From Streptomyces noursei (GTDB lineage Bacteria; Actinomycetota; Actinomycetes; Streptomycetales; Streptomycetaceae), in the NCBI RefSeq assembly GCF_001646665.1, contig NZ_LWBU01000249.1, forward strand, positions 104,907-168,906: DNA of 64,000 bases, given 5' to 3'. The notes below the pieces were generated by a model. The model did not search any database, was not told the DNA's origin, and saw only the letters and a list, made by a program, of their open reading frames with translations. A program made the translations under genes and the position numbers. The stretch's first letter is position 1. The number at the start of each line of letters is the position of its first letter. Positions 33,163-41,642 of this stretch are shown here, in pieces.

Positions 33163-34440
33163 ATGGCGTCCCGTGAATCCCACGCGTCCCAGGCGTCCCA
33201 CGCCTCCCACACGTCCCACCGCTCCCTCTCCCGCCGCGCCCTGCTCACCGGCACGGCCGCCGCCGCCGCGGCCACCGCGCTCGGCCTGCGCGGCGGTACG
33301 TCCGCCTCCGCCGCCCCCGCGACGTGCGAACTCGCCCTGGAGAACCGGTCCCTGCCCGGAACCGTGCGCGCCTACGTCACCGGCCACGAGCAGGGCACCG
33401 GCCGCTGGGTCCTGCTGCGCCCGGGCGGCGGTGTCTACCGGCCCGAGTCGCCGTCCGCCCCGATGACCCCGATGCCGGTCGACTGTGCGATACCCCTGCG
33501 CCCGGCGGGCGCGGGACCGGTCGTCCTGACCCTCCCCCAGATGTACGGCGCCCGGGTCTACTTCGTCCGCGACAACAGGCTCGACTTCTTCCTGAACCCC
33601 GGCCCCGCCCTGGTGGAACCGGCGTTCGCCACGTCCGCCGACCCCAACTACGGGCGCGTCTGGTCCTTCGCCGAGTTCACCTTCAACCCGCAGCAGCTGT
33701 ACGCCAACATCAGCTACGTCGACCTGGTGACCGCCCTGCCGATCGGCCTCACGCTCACCGGGGACGCCACCCACACCGTCGCCCCGCTCCCGGCCGGGGC
33801 CCTCCAGCGGATCGCGGACGGGCTCGTCGCCCAGGCCGCACGGGACGGCCAGCCGTGGGACAAGCTGGTCATCCGCGCCTCCAACGGCTCCGTCCTGCGG
33901 GTCATCTCCCCGCAGAACCTCATGGCGCCGTACTTCGACCGCCCGGACCAGATGCCCTTCCGCAACGCCTTCACCGGCTACATCGACCGCGTGTGGCAGA
34001 AGTACCGCACCACCGACCTGCGCATCGACCTCCAGGGCGGGCGCGGTGTGCGCGTGGGCCGGGTGAACGGAGACGTCCTGACCTTCACCGGCGGCCACAG
34101 CTTCACCCGCCCCACCTCACGGGACGTCTTCACCTGCAACCACGGCCCGTTCGCCAACAACCCCGGCGACTCCGACGACCGCAAGGCCCTGCTCGCCCGC
34201 CTCGCCGCCGGATTCAACCGGACGACCCTGCTCACCCACCCCGACCAGCCCAACGGCCCGGCGCCCTCCGACTACTACCGCGACCCGTCGACCAACCACT
34301 TCTCCCGGGTGGTCCACGCCAACACCCCGATCGGGTACGCCTTCCCTTACGACGACGTCCGGCCGGACGGCCGCCCGGACGTCTCGGGCGCCGCGCACGA
34401 CGGCAACCCGCGCCGCTTCACGGTGTCGGTCGGGTCGTAG
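33163..34440 (+). CDS. Secreted GH64 beta-1,3-glucanase
   Basis: The 425-residue protein begins with a His/Ser-rich stretch and a Tat signal (LSRRALLTGTAAAAAATALG) ending near ASAAP, so it is exported folded. The mature part is a complete GH64 domain, the laminaripentaose-producing beta-1,3-glucanase family. Glu171 (SFAEFTF) and Asp187 (ISYVDLV), 16 residues apart, correspond to the catalytic pair of the S. matensis enzyme. No carbohydrate-binding module follows. It probably degrades fungal or callose-type glucans. A LacI-type palindrome upstream suggests sugar-responsive repression. Confidence 0.93.
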   Translation: MASRESHASQASHASHTSHRSLSRRALLTGTAAAAAATALGLRGGTSASAAPATCELALENRSLPGTVRAYVTGHEQGTGRWVLLRPGGGVYRPESPSAPMTPMPVDCAIPLRPAGAGPVVLTLPQMYGARVYFVRDNRLDFFLNPGPALVEPAFATSADPNYGRVWSFAEFTFNPQQLYANISYVDLVTALPIGLTLTGDATHTVAPLPAGALQRIADGLVAQAARDGQPWDKLVIRASNGSVLRVISPQNLMAPYFDRPDQMPFRNAFTGYIDRVWQKYRTTDLRIDLQGGRGVRVGRVNGDVLTFTGGHSFTRPTSRDVFTCNHGPFANNPGDSDDRKALLARLAAGFNRTTLLTHPDQPNGPAPSDYYRDPSTNHFSRVVHANTPIGYAFPYDDVRPDGRPDVSGAAHDGNPRRFTVSVGS

Positions 34441-34558
34441 GACCGGGCCCCCGGCCCGGGGGGACCCGTCCCTGGGGCGGCCGGGGCCCGGGGTCGCGCC
34501 CCGGGGGTCGCCCCCCCGGGGGTCGCCCCCCGCCCGGGGCCGGCCGGGGCCGGTGGCC
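34441..34558. other. GC-only convergent gap
   Basis: Between the GH64 gene and the convergent VWA gene lie overlapping C/G-run inverted repeats built from CCCCGGGGGTCGCCCCC-like units, which probably terminate transcription from both sides. No gene is visible. Confidence 0.5.
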
Positions 34559-36016
34559 TCAGCCGATGGTGACGACACGCGCCCAGGGCGGTGGGGCGTC
34601 CGGAACGTAATCGGGGTCGTCCTCGTCGACGGGTCCGCCCGTGCGGGGGAAGAGACCCACGACGGTGCGGCACGGCGGCTGGGCCGACGGCCAGGGCGTC
34701 TGCCCGTCCGTCAGCGCGACGATCACGTCCGGGCGCGGCCCGGAACGGAGCGCCCGGGCGAAACCCGAGCGCAGGTCCGTGCCCCCGCCACCGAGCAGCT
34801 CGATGCTCTCCGCGCGGCAGAGCGGGACCGCGACCCCGGCCGCCGCGTCGCAGGAGATCACCGAGACCAGGTCGCGCCGCCCGCCGACCGCCCGCGAGAT
34901 CGCCGCCACCTCCAGCAGCGCGCTGCCCAGTTCGGCGTCGCTCACCGACCCGGAGGTGTCGATCACGACGCACACCCGGGGCGGCGTCCGGCGCAGGCTC
35001 GGCAGCACCACGCCCGGCAGGCTCGCCGCGCGGCGGGACGGGCGCCGGTAGGTGTGGTTCTCGCCCACCCCCGGCGCGCCGGCCGCCGCACGGACCGCGG
35101 CCCCGAGCAACTGCCGCCACGGCTGCGGCGGGTGGAACGCCTCGTCCGCCCAGCGGCGCCACCCGTCCGGTGCCTCGCCCGGCCGGCCCTTGATCCCCTC
35201 AGCCACCCGGAACCGGACTGCGTCCCGCTGCTGCCGGCTCAGCCCGTGCGCCCCGCCGGGCCCCAGCTCCCAGGGCCGTTCGTGGCCGTCGGCACCGCTG
35301 CCGCAGTCCAGCCAGGCCAGGTCCGCGGCGAGCCCGGACATCGACGCCCTGCGCAGGTACTCCTCCATCAGCAGCCCTTCGGGCAGCCGCAGCAGCGACG
35401 GCAGCACGGCTCCAGCCGGCCGGGGCAGACCGTCGCCGTAGATGTCGTCGTTGATCTCGAAGTCGGCGGCGATGTTGCGCCGGAGCCTCTCCCCCGGCCC
35501 GTACGCCTCGTGCTCCCGTGCGTACCGCTCGCCCCGGCCGTGATGGTCCCGCAGCAGGTGCGAGACCTCGTGCACCCACACGCCGGCCAGCTCCTCCACC
35601 GGCATGCGCGCCACGAAGGCCGGTGAGACGTAGCAGCGCCAGTGCGCGTCCACCGCCATCGTCGGCACCGACCGGTCCTCCACCACGTGCAGCGCGAAGA
35701 GGGCGTCGGCCAGGTAGGGGCGTACCTTCACCGCGTGCAGCCGGGCGGCCAGCAACTTCTCGCGGTCGAGCGGGAGTCCGGGGCGGGGAGGACGGGTCGG
35801 ACCGGCGGGGCGGGTGGGCGTGGTGCGGTCGGTGGGCGGCTGCCGGTCGGTGGGCTGTCGGTCGGTGGGCGGACCGGCGGTGGGCGGACCGGCGGGGCGG
35901 CCGGGTCCGTCCGGCGGCTCCGGGAGGGTGGCGGCCTTCACCGGGCGCGGGGGCGCCGGCGGGGCCACCGGGCGCGGCAGCGGGCGCGGCACGGGTCGCC
36001 GCACGGTGCCGGTCAT
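34559..36016 (-). CDS. VWA-like (DUF2201-type) putative metallopeptidase protein
   Basis: The 485-residue protein has a proline-rich, low-complexity N-terminus with repeated TDRQP units (about 50-65), then a zinc-peptidase-like segment with HEVSH at 149-153, and a C-terminal von Willebrand A-type domain with CVVIDTSGSVSD (DxSxS metal site) and ALTDGQTPW. This two-part plan is that of DUF2201 proteins, which are always found with MoxR ATPases. Its ATG overlaps the moxR stop (ATGA), so the two are made together. It may act as a substrate adaptor of the AAA+ protein; the substrate is unknown. Confidence 0.87.
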   Translation of the reverse strand: MTGTVRRPVPRPLPRPVAPPAPPRPVKAATLPEPPDGPGRPAGPPTAGPPTDRQPTDRQPPTDRTTPTRPAGPTRPPRPGLPLDREKLLAARLHAVKVRPYLADALFALHVVEDRSVPTMAVDAHWRCYVSPAFVARMPVEELAGVWVHEVSHLLRDHHGRGERYAREHEAYGPGERLRRNIAADFEINDDIYGDGLPRPAGAVLPSLLRLPEGLLMEEYLRRASMSGLAADLAWLDCGSGADGHERPWELGPGGAHGLSRQQRDAVRFRVAEGIKGRPGEAPDGWRRWADEAFHPPQPWRQLLGAAVRAAAGAPGVGENHTYRRPSRRAASLPGVVLPSLRRTPPRVCVVIDTSGSVSDAELGSALLEVAAISRAVGGRRDLVSVISCDAAAGVAVPLCRAESIELLGGGGTDLRSGFARALRSGPRPDVIVALTDGQTPWPSAQPPCRTVVGLFPRTGGPVDEDDPDYVPDAPPPWARVVTIG

Positions 36017-37260
36017 CGGCCCACCCCCGTCGCCCGCCCGGCGCCGGCCGCCGCCGCGACCCGCCCCACCGACCGGTCGGCACGCCGGGCGAGGCCGATC
36101 ACCCCGGCGAGCCGCTCCACCGCCTCCGGCACCTCCCAGTCGTCGCGCCGCAGCCCGGCCAGCGCCGACGCCGGGGCGACCAGCAGGTCGGGGGCGCCGG
36201 TCTCCAGCGCCCGGACGAGCACCGCCCAGGCCGCCTCCCACCGGTCCCGCTCCGGGCGCGCCCCGACGGCGGCGACCACCGCGTCCAGGGCCGCCTGCCG
36301 CAGGTCGCCCCGCTCCGGCAGCTCGGCGGACGCCGGGTCGGCCAGCAGCGACTCCGGGTCCGGCAGGTCCATGCGGTCCAGGTGGGCCAGGAGCTCCAGC
36401 CCGGGCCCGTCCCCCACCGCGCCCCGCACCAGCAGGGCCAGCACGTCGCGGGAGACGCCGGCCGCGGTACCGAAGGCCAGCAGCGTCAGCGCGGCCTCCC
36501 AGCTGCGGGGCGAGGGCCAGGCCCCGCCGCGCCGCGCCTCGCTGCTCGGCAGCCGGTGGATGAGCGTCGGCCGGGCCTTCAGGAAGCCGCAGACCGCGCG
36601 CCGGGCGAGGGCGACCGCGTCCGGGAGCCGTTCCGGGTCCAGTCGGGGCAGCTCCGCACGGGGCCAGACGCCGCCCAGGCCGCGTACCACCACCTCCCGG
36701 TCGTGCACCCAGTACAGGTGCACGAACCGGTTGGCCAGCGGTGGGCTCAGCTCCCACCCGTCCGCCGCCGACGCACGCGGGTTGGCGGCGGCCACGATCC
36801 GTACGCCCGGCGGCAGTTGCAGCGCGCCGACCCTCCGTTCCAGGACGACCCGGAGCAGTGCGGCCTGGACGGCCGGGGTGGCGGTGGACAGCTCGTCCAA
36901 GAAGAGCAGTCCCCGGCCGGCCCGGACCAGTTCCACCGCCCACTGCGGCGGCGCCATCGGGACACCCTGGGTGGCCGGATCGTCACCCACGATGGGCAGC
37001 CCGGAGAAGTCGGAGGGCTCGTGGACGCTGGCGATCACGGTGGTCAGCGGCAGGTCGAGGGAGGCGGCGAGCTGGGTGAGGGCAGCCGTCTTGCCGATGC
37101 CCGGCTCGCCCCAGAGCAGCACGGGCAAGTCGGCGGCGACGGCCAGGGTGAGCGCTTCGAGCTGTTCGTCGGGGCGGGGCTCGGTGGACGTCGTGCGGAG
37201 GAGGGTCAGGAGGTCCTGGGCCAGGGCGAGTTGGGTGGAGGTGGTCGTGGTCGTGGTCAT
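36013..37260 (-). CDS. MoxR-type AAA+ ATPase
   Basis: A 415-residue ATPase with Walker A GEPGIGKT at 51-58, Walker B LLFLDEL at 118-124, and an AAANPR sensor 1 region. It starts with a Thr-rich stretch (MTTTTTTSTQ). MoxR proteins use ATP to load metals or remodel proteins in partnership with VWA proteins, and the next gene encodes exactly such a partner. The C-terminal 200 residues are Ala/Arg/Leu-rich and particular to this family. Its transcription unit probably includes the upstream unknown gene (37471-38841). Confidence 0.92.
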   Translation of the reverse strand: MTTTTTTSTQLALAQDLLTLLRTTSTEPRPDEQLEALTLAVAADLPVLLWGEPGIGKTAALTQLAASLDLPLTTVIASVHEPSDFSGLPIVGDDPATQGVPMAPPQWAVELVRAGRGLLFLDELSTATPAVQAALLRVVLERRVGALQLPPGVRIVAAANPRASAADGWELSPPLANRFVHLYWVHDREVVVRGLGGVWPRAELPRLDPERLPDAVALARRAVCGFLKARPTLIHRLPSSEARRGGAWPSPRSWEAALTLLAFGTAAGVSRDVLALLVRGAVGDGPGLELLAHLDRMDLPDPESLLADPASAELPERGDLRQAALDAVVAAVGARPERDRWEAAWAVLVRALETGAPDLLVAPASALAGLRRDDWEVPEAVERLAGVIGLARRADRSVGRVAAAAGAGRATGVGR

Positions 37261-37470
37261 GGGATCACCTGGGTGTGTGTAGGAGAGAAGTCAAGGTTGT
37301 GGGTGCGTGGCGCGGAGCGCGGTGGGGGGTGGGGCGTGGCCCCTCCGGGCTCACCTCCTCGGCGCCGGCGGCCTTGGGTCACCGGCAGGGGAGCCGCACC
37401 GAGGCCGCCAACGCCTGCGGGGGCGACCCTGCACGGCCCCGCCCCGGCCGTCGCGCGTCCGCGGGCGCGG

Positions 37471-38841
37471 TCAGGCGTGCAGGCCGCTGCGGGGCCGGGA
37501 CCGGTTGGCGCGCTTGCGGCGGACGACGAGCGGGGTGCGGCGGTCGAGCCGCGGGCGGCGGCCGGTGGTGGCGGGGTGTTCGTCAATCAGACCGGAGCGG
37601 AACAGCCCGTGCTCGACCCGCCGGTGCACGGCCGCCTCCAGTTCGTCCCGGAGCGGCCCGTCGCGCAGGACGGCGCCGGGGCCGAGCAGCCCCTCGACGA
37701 CGGCCAGCGCCCCGGTGACGTCGCCGTGGCGCAGCCGCTCCCGTACCGCGGGCAGGGCCTCCGGGCTGCGGTGGACCGCGTCGATGGCCCGCAGGCAGGG
37801 CAGCGGCGGCCCGCCGAGCGCCACCAGCAGATCCTCGCGCCGCAACTGCGCCGGGTCGTGGTCGACCGCCGTCAGCACCCCGTCCCGCAGGGCGATCCGG
37901 TGGACCTCCCCCCGGCACTCCACGCGGTGCGGATCGCCGGACTCGGGTACGGGGCCGGTGGCCGGCGCCGCTCCGGGCGTCCCCAGCGCCGCGGCGACGA
38001 GCGGGTGCAGCCTCCCGGGCGGGACGAGCCCCGCGCGCAGCAGCTCCACGTCCGGCAGGGCCCGGGCCGCCGCCTCCGGCAGCACCGGGAGCGCGGCGAC
38101 CACCTGCGGCGGCAGGGCGCCGGGCAGGGGCCGGAACGTCGGGGCGTGGCTGTCGTCGGGGGCGACGAGTTCGAGTACGGCACGGCTGCGCGCCCCGAGC
38201 CGTACGGTGAACGCCCCGCGCGGCAGCCCCTCCGCCCGCAGCAGCAGCTCGGCCTCGGCGGCCCAGCGCCCGACCGCCCACGGCCCGTCGGCGGGGGTGC
38301 CGAAGCCGCCGCAGCGCAGGGCCAGTTCACCGCTGCTCCCCGCGTCCCAGAGGTGCCGGTGCAGGTCGAGCCGGAAGCGCCGGTCGGGATGCGGGTGGGG
38401 GTGCGGGTGGTGCCCTTGGGCGGAGCCGTCCCACAGGGCCAGGGACATCCGCTGCCCGGCGTCGACCCGGGCGGGCGGCGTGCGCACCACCAGGTGGACC
38501 GGGACGGCGCCGGGGTTCCGGTAGGAGACCAGGGCCACGGTGAGGCCGGGCCGCAGCAGCCCGTCCGGGGCGATCCGGGGCATGTGCCAGCGCAGCAGGT
38601 CCGGAGCCAGCCGGCGCAGGTCGGCCCGGAGGCGGCCGGCGATTTCGGTGCCGTGGCGGTGGCGCACGGCGCGCAGATCGAGGTCGACGTCGATCCGGGC
38701 GGCGGCGCAGGCCCCCGCCCAGTCACCGGCCGCACGGCGTGCGGTCGCGTTCTCGATCATGGACGGTGGCACGGCGTACTCACGTACGCGCTGCCACATC
38801 GACAGGTGGTCGGGAATCCGGTTCGCGGAGTGATGTGCCAT
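37471..38841 (-). CDS. Unknown protein encoded upstream of the MoxR-VWA pair
   Basis: The 456-residue product (MAHHSANRIPDHLSMWQRVREYAVPPSMI ...) matches no domain I recognise. It has no signal peptide or transmembrane segment. Residues about 35-70 (NATARRAAGDWAGACAAARIDVDLDL) look like a helical repeat motif; the middle is beta-rich; a HPHPHPHP run lies near 165-175; and the C-terminus is strongly basic (RRKRANRSRPRSG). The ATG at 38841 follows GGTGAG; a GTG two codons earlier is an alternative. It is 210 bases upstream of moxR on the same strand, so it is plausibly part of that system. Confidence 0.8.
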   Translation of the reverse strand: MAHHSANRIPDHLSMWQRVREYAVPPSMIENATARRAAGDWAGACAAARIDVDLDLRAVRHRHGTEIAGRLRADLRRLAPDLLRWHMPRIAPDGLLRPGLTVALVSYRNPGAVPVHLVVRTPPARVDAGQRMSLALWDGSAQGHHPHPHPHPDRRFRLDLHRHLWDAGSSGELALRCGGFGTPADGPWAVGRWAAEAELLLRAEGLPRGAFTVRLGARSRAVLELVAPDDSHAPTFRPLPGALPPQVVAALPVLPEAAARALPDVELLRAGLVPPGRLHPLVAAALGTPGAAPATGPVPESGDPHRVECRGEVHRIALRDGVLTAVDHDPAQLRREDLLVALGGPPLPCLRAIDAVHRSPEALPAVRERLRHGDVTGALAVVEGLLGPGAVLRDGPLRDELEAAVHRRVEHGLFRSGLIDEHPATTGRRPRLDRRTPLVVRRKRANRSRPRSGLHA

Positions 38842-39078
38842 CAGCACTCACCCTGAGCGAACGATTCCCCCAATCCGCACGAGGAGTTGTTCTTCATCGC
38901 GGGCATCTTAACCACGCGCCGGATCACCTGTCAGGGCGATTTCGGGGCGGTCGACAGCTGCCGCTGTTGTCGTGGGTCACGTCCCGGCGGTTGCCCTCGC
39001 CGGAACCGGACCTCCACCGCGGCGCGCCGCCGCCCGGCCGCGCGGGGTGTCCGGGCCGAGAAAAGGGTTCACCCAGTG

Positions 39079-39129
39079 GTTGAAAGTTGAACGGAATGGG
39101 TCTAGAGTCGAAGTCGTTGAAGGTTCAAC
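39079..39129. promoter_or_regulatory. Paired GTTGAA-based operator sites
   Basis: GTTGAAGGTTCAAC (39116-39129) is a perfect inverted repeat over the predicted start of transcription; GTTGAAAGTTGAAC (39079-39092) is a near copy covering the -35. Two similar sites straddling a promoter suggest repression, for example by a MarR-type protein. No such gene is in the window. Confidence 0.55.
39080..39108 (+). promoter_or_regulatory. Sigma-70-type promoter of the yceI gene
   Basis: TTGAAA (39080-39085) and TAGAGT (39103-39108) are separated by 17 bases, close to the consensus for HrdB-type promoters. Transcription would begin near 39115. Confidence 0.65.
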
Positions 39130-39155
39130 CAAGCCACCAGAGGGAGTACGTCATC

Positions 39156-39764
39156 ATGGGTCTCTTCAGCCGCACCACCACCGCCACCGTCCCCGCCCCG
39201 GCCGCCGCCGTCGACCCGGCCCTGGCCGCCCTGACCGGCACGTACACCATCGACCCGTCGCACAGCGGCATCGGGTTCACCGCCCGCCACGCCATGGTCA
39301 CCAACGTGCGCGGCGCCTTCACCGAGTACGAGGGCACGCTGGAGCTCGACGGCACCGACCCGGCCGCCTCCGGCGCGTCCATCGACGTGACGATCGCGTC
39401 CATCGACACCGGCAGCACCGACCGCGACGGCCACCTGCGCAGCGCCGACTTCTTCGACGCCGAGCAGTTCCCGCTGATGACCTTCCGCTCCACGGCCGCC
39501 GAGGCGCTCGGCGGCGCGGACTACCGCATCACGGGCGACCTGACCATCAAGGGCGTCACCAAGCCGATCAGCATCGACCTGGAGTTCAACGGCGCCGCGA
39601 AGGACCCGTTCGGCAACGAGCGCGTCGGCTTCGAGGGCAAGGCCGAGCTGCTCCGCTCCGAGTGGGGCCTGACCTGGAACGCCGCGCTGGAGACCGGCGG
39701 TGTCCTGGTCAGCGACAAGATCAAGCTGACGTTCGAGATCTCCGCGATCAAGAACGCGCAGTGA
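39156..39764 (+). CDS. YceI-family lipid-binding protein
   Basis: This 202-residue YceI protein has the lipocalin-like pattern GTYTIDPSHSGIGFTARHAM ... SDFFDAEQFPLMTFRST-like ... ITGDLTIKGVTKPI. Family members bind polyisoprenoids such as ubiquinone or menaquinone precursors. It has no signal peptide, so it acts in the cytoplasm. ATG at 39156 follows AGAGGGAG. A promoter and paired operators lie upstream. The last 17 bases overlap the end of the convergent methyltransferase gene. Confidence 0.93.
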   Translation: MGLFSRTTTATVPAPAAAVDPALAALTGTYTIDPSHSGIGFTARHAMVTNVRGAFTEYEGTLELDGTDPAASGASIDVTIASIDTGSTDRDGHLRSADFFDAEQFPLMTFRSTAAEALGGADYRITGDLTIKGVTKPISIDLEFNGAAKDPFGNERVGFEGKAELLRSEWGLTWNAALETGGVLVSDKIKLTFEISAIKNAQ

Positions 39765-40521
39765 CCGGTTTGCGGGCCTCGATGAGCGTCCGGCACGAGT
39801 GAGCGACAAAGGGACCTTCGGCCTCGATGAGGCCATGCAGGTCCCTCAGTCGTTCCCGGTACGCGTCCACCGTGAAGCCCGGCACGGTCCAGATGACCTT
39901 CCGCAGGAAGTAGACGACCGCGCCGACGTCGAAGAACTCCATGCGCAGGCGTTCCATGCGTACGTCGAGGATCTCCAGGCCCGCCGCCCGTGCCTCCGCC
40001 GTCTCCTCGTCCGGGTGCCGCTTGCGGCGCAGCTCGTCCGGGAGCGGTCCGAGGAAGAACTCGATCAGCTCGAAGACCGTCTCCGGCCCCACGTGCTGCG
40101 CGAAGTACGTGCCGCCCGGGCGGAGCACCCGGGCGATCTCGCCCCACCACACGGTCGCCGGGTGGCGGCTCGTGACCAGGTCGAAGGCCGCGTCCGCGAA
40201 CGGCAGCGGAGGCTCGTCCGGATCCGCGACCACCACCACCCCGCGCGGGTGCAGCAGCGCGGTGGCCCTGGCGATGTTGGGGGGCCAGGACTCGGTGGCC
40301 ACCATGGTCGGCGGGTACGTCGCCGCACCGGCCAGCACCTCGCCCCCGCCCGTCTGGACGTCCAGGCCGGCGGAGGCGGCGGCCAGCCGCTCGCCCATCA
40401 GGCGCCGGTAGCCCCACGACGGACGCTCCTCGGTCGCCCGGCCCTCCAGCCAGGAGAAGTCCCAGCCGGAGACGTCGACGGCGTCGGCCTCGGCGACGAG
40501 ATCGTCAAAAGTACGTGACAT
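39748..40521 (-). CDS. Class I SAM-dependent methyltransferase
   Basis: The 257-residue protein has the Methyltransf_11 layout, but the glycine-rich SAM loop is weak: LDVQTGGGEVLAG is in its place. VVVADPDEPPLPFADAAFDLVTSRHP and ARVLRPGGTYFAQHVG match motifs II-IV. The sequence resembles the RebM/UbiE-like enzymes acting on small molecules, but the substrate is unknown. The ATG at 40521 gives a normal N-terminus (MSRTFDDLVAEADAVDVSGWD without extension). It overlaps yceI tail-to-tail by 17 bases. Confidence 0.87.
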   Translation of the reverse strand: MSRTFDDLVAEADAVDVSGWDFSWLEGRATEERPSWGYRRLMGERLAAASAGLDVQTGGGEVLAGAATYPPTMVATESWPPNIARATALLHPRGVVVVADPDEPPLPFADAAFDLVTSRHPATVWWGEIARVLRPGGTYFAQHVGPETVFELIEFFLGPLPDELRRKRHPDEETAEARAAGLEILDVRMERLRMEFFDVGAVVYFLRKVIWTVPGFTVDAYRERLRDLHGLIEAEGPFVAHSCRTLIEARKPVTARS

Positions 40522-40630
40522 GCCGTCACTGTACGAACCCCGCGGCACGACCCCGTCGGGCCTCCACCCGCCCGGACCTCCCGTGTCGGCCGCGGCCGCT
40601 CTCACCGGCCCGTGCCCGGCGGGACACCCT

Positions 40631-41518
40631 CTAGCTCCTGAAGCCGTGGTTCATCAGCTTGGTCGCGTCCGTGTTGCGGTTGGCCTCCGAGGAGGAGGAC
40701 AGGACCGTGCCGATGACCGTCCTGCCGCCGCGGGTGGCGGCGAAGACGAGGCAGTACTTGGCCTCCGGGCCGGAGCCGGTCTTCACCCCCAGGGCGCCCT
40801 GGTACGTGCCCAGCAGCTTGTTGGTGTTGGTCCATGCCATGTCGCGGTAGCCGCCCGTCTTCGTGGTGACCCGCTGCTTGGTCGACCTGGTCTTCACGAC
40901 GGCGCGGAAGGTCGGGTTCTTCATCGCCTGTGCCGCGAGCTTCGTCAGGTCGCGCGGCGTCGAGTAGTTCTTGCCGTTGCCGATGCCGTCGAACGAGTCG
41001 AAGTGGGTGTTCTTCAGGCCCATGCCGGTGGCCGCGGCGTTCATCCTGCCGACGAACGACTTCACGCGCGCGGCGCGCGTGGAGCCGGTGCCGTAGGCGT
41101 CGGCCAGGGCGTACGCGGCGTCGCATCCGGAGGGGAGCATCAGCCCGTACAGCAGCTGCCGGACCGTCACCTTGTCGCCCACGATCAGCCGCGCCGAGGA
41201 GGCGGTCTTGGCCACGATGTAGTCGCTGTAGGCCATCTGGACGGTGACCTTCCGGTTCAGGTCCAGGTTCTTCTGCGAGAGGACCACATGGGCCGTCATG
41301 ATCTTGGCCGTGGAGCCGGTGGGGAGCCTGCTGTCGGCACCCTTCGCGAACAGGGCGGCACCCGTGCCGGTGTTCATCACGAAGCCGCCCTTGGCGGTGA
41401 TCGCCGGTGGCCGCACCGGGGCCGCCTGGGCCGGGGCGAGGCCGGCTCCGGCCGCCGACACGGCGCAGACGGTTGCGCACACCGCTCCGGCGCGGCTGAT
41501 GTTCCTGCTGTTCACCAT
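40631..41518 (-). CDS. Secreted D-alanyl-D-alanine carboxypeptidase (PBP5-like)
   Basis: This 295-residue serine carboxypeptidase (S11 type) trims D-Ala from peptidoglycan peptides. A Sec signal (VCATVCAVSAAGAGLAPAQA) precedes the catalytic domain. The nucleophile is Ser69 in STAK (Lys72) and KTG starts at Lys246. The second motif, normally SxN, reads SGC at 130-132. There is no C-terminal amphipathic anchor, so it is probably released or held by the wall. ATG at 41518 follows GGGAG. Confidence 0.92.
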   Translation of the reverse strand: MVNSRNISRAGAVCATVCAVSAAGAGLAPAQAAPVRPPAITAKGGFVMNTGTGAALFAKGADSRLPTGSTAKIMTAHVVLSQKNLDLNRKVTVQMAYSDYIVAKTASSARLIVGDKVTVRQLLYGLMLPSGCDAAYALADAYGTGSTRAARVKSFVGRMNAAATGMGLKNTHFDSFDGIGNGKNYSTPRDLTKLAAQAMKNPTFRAVVKTRSTKQRVTTKTGGYRDMAWTNTNKLLGTYQGALGVKTGSGPEAKYCLVFAATRGGRTVIGTVLSSSSEANRNTDATKLMNHGFRS

Positions 41519-41642
41519 CGACACTCCCGTACGTGCAGCCGCGGCGGCTGCCCCGATAAGACCGCTACCGACAAGACACGCCGCCCCGCCCCGGGGATGC
41601 ACGGCACGGGCGCGAAGCAACCGAAAGAGTGAACGCCCCGGT

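Noticed and set aside
35518..38856. 1112-codon + strand ORF opposite the MoxR/VWA/unknown genes
   Set aside because: Open only because of high GC on the opposite strand. The minus-strand genes have clear Walker, HExxH and VWA motifs.
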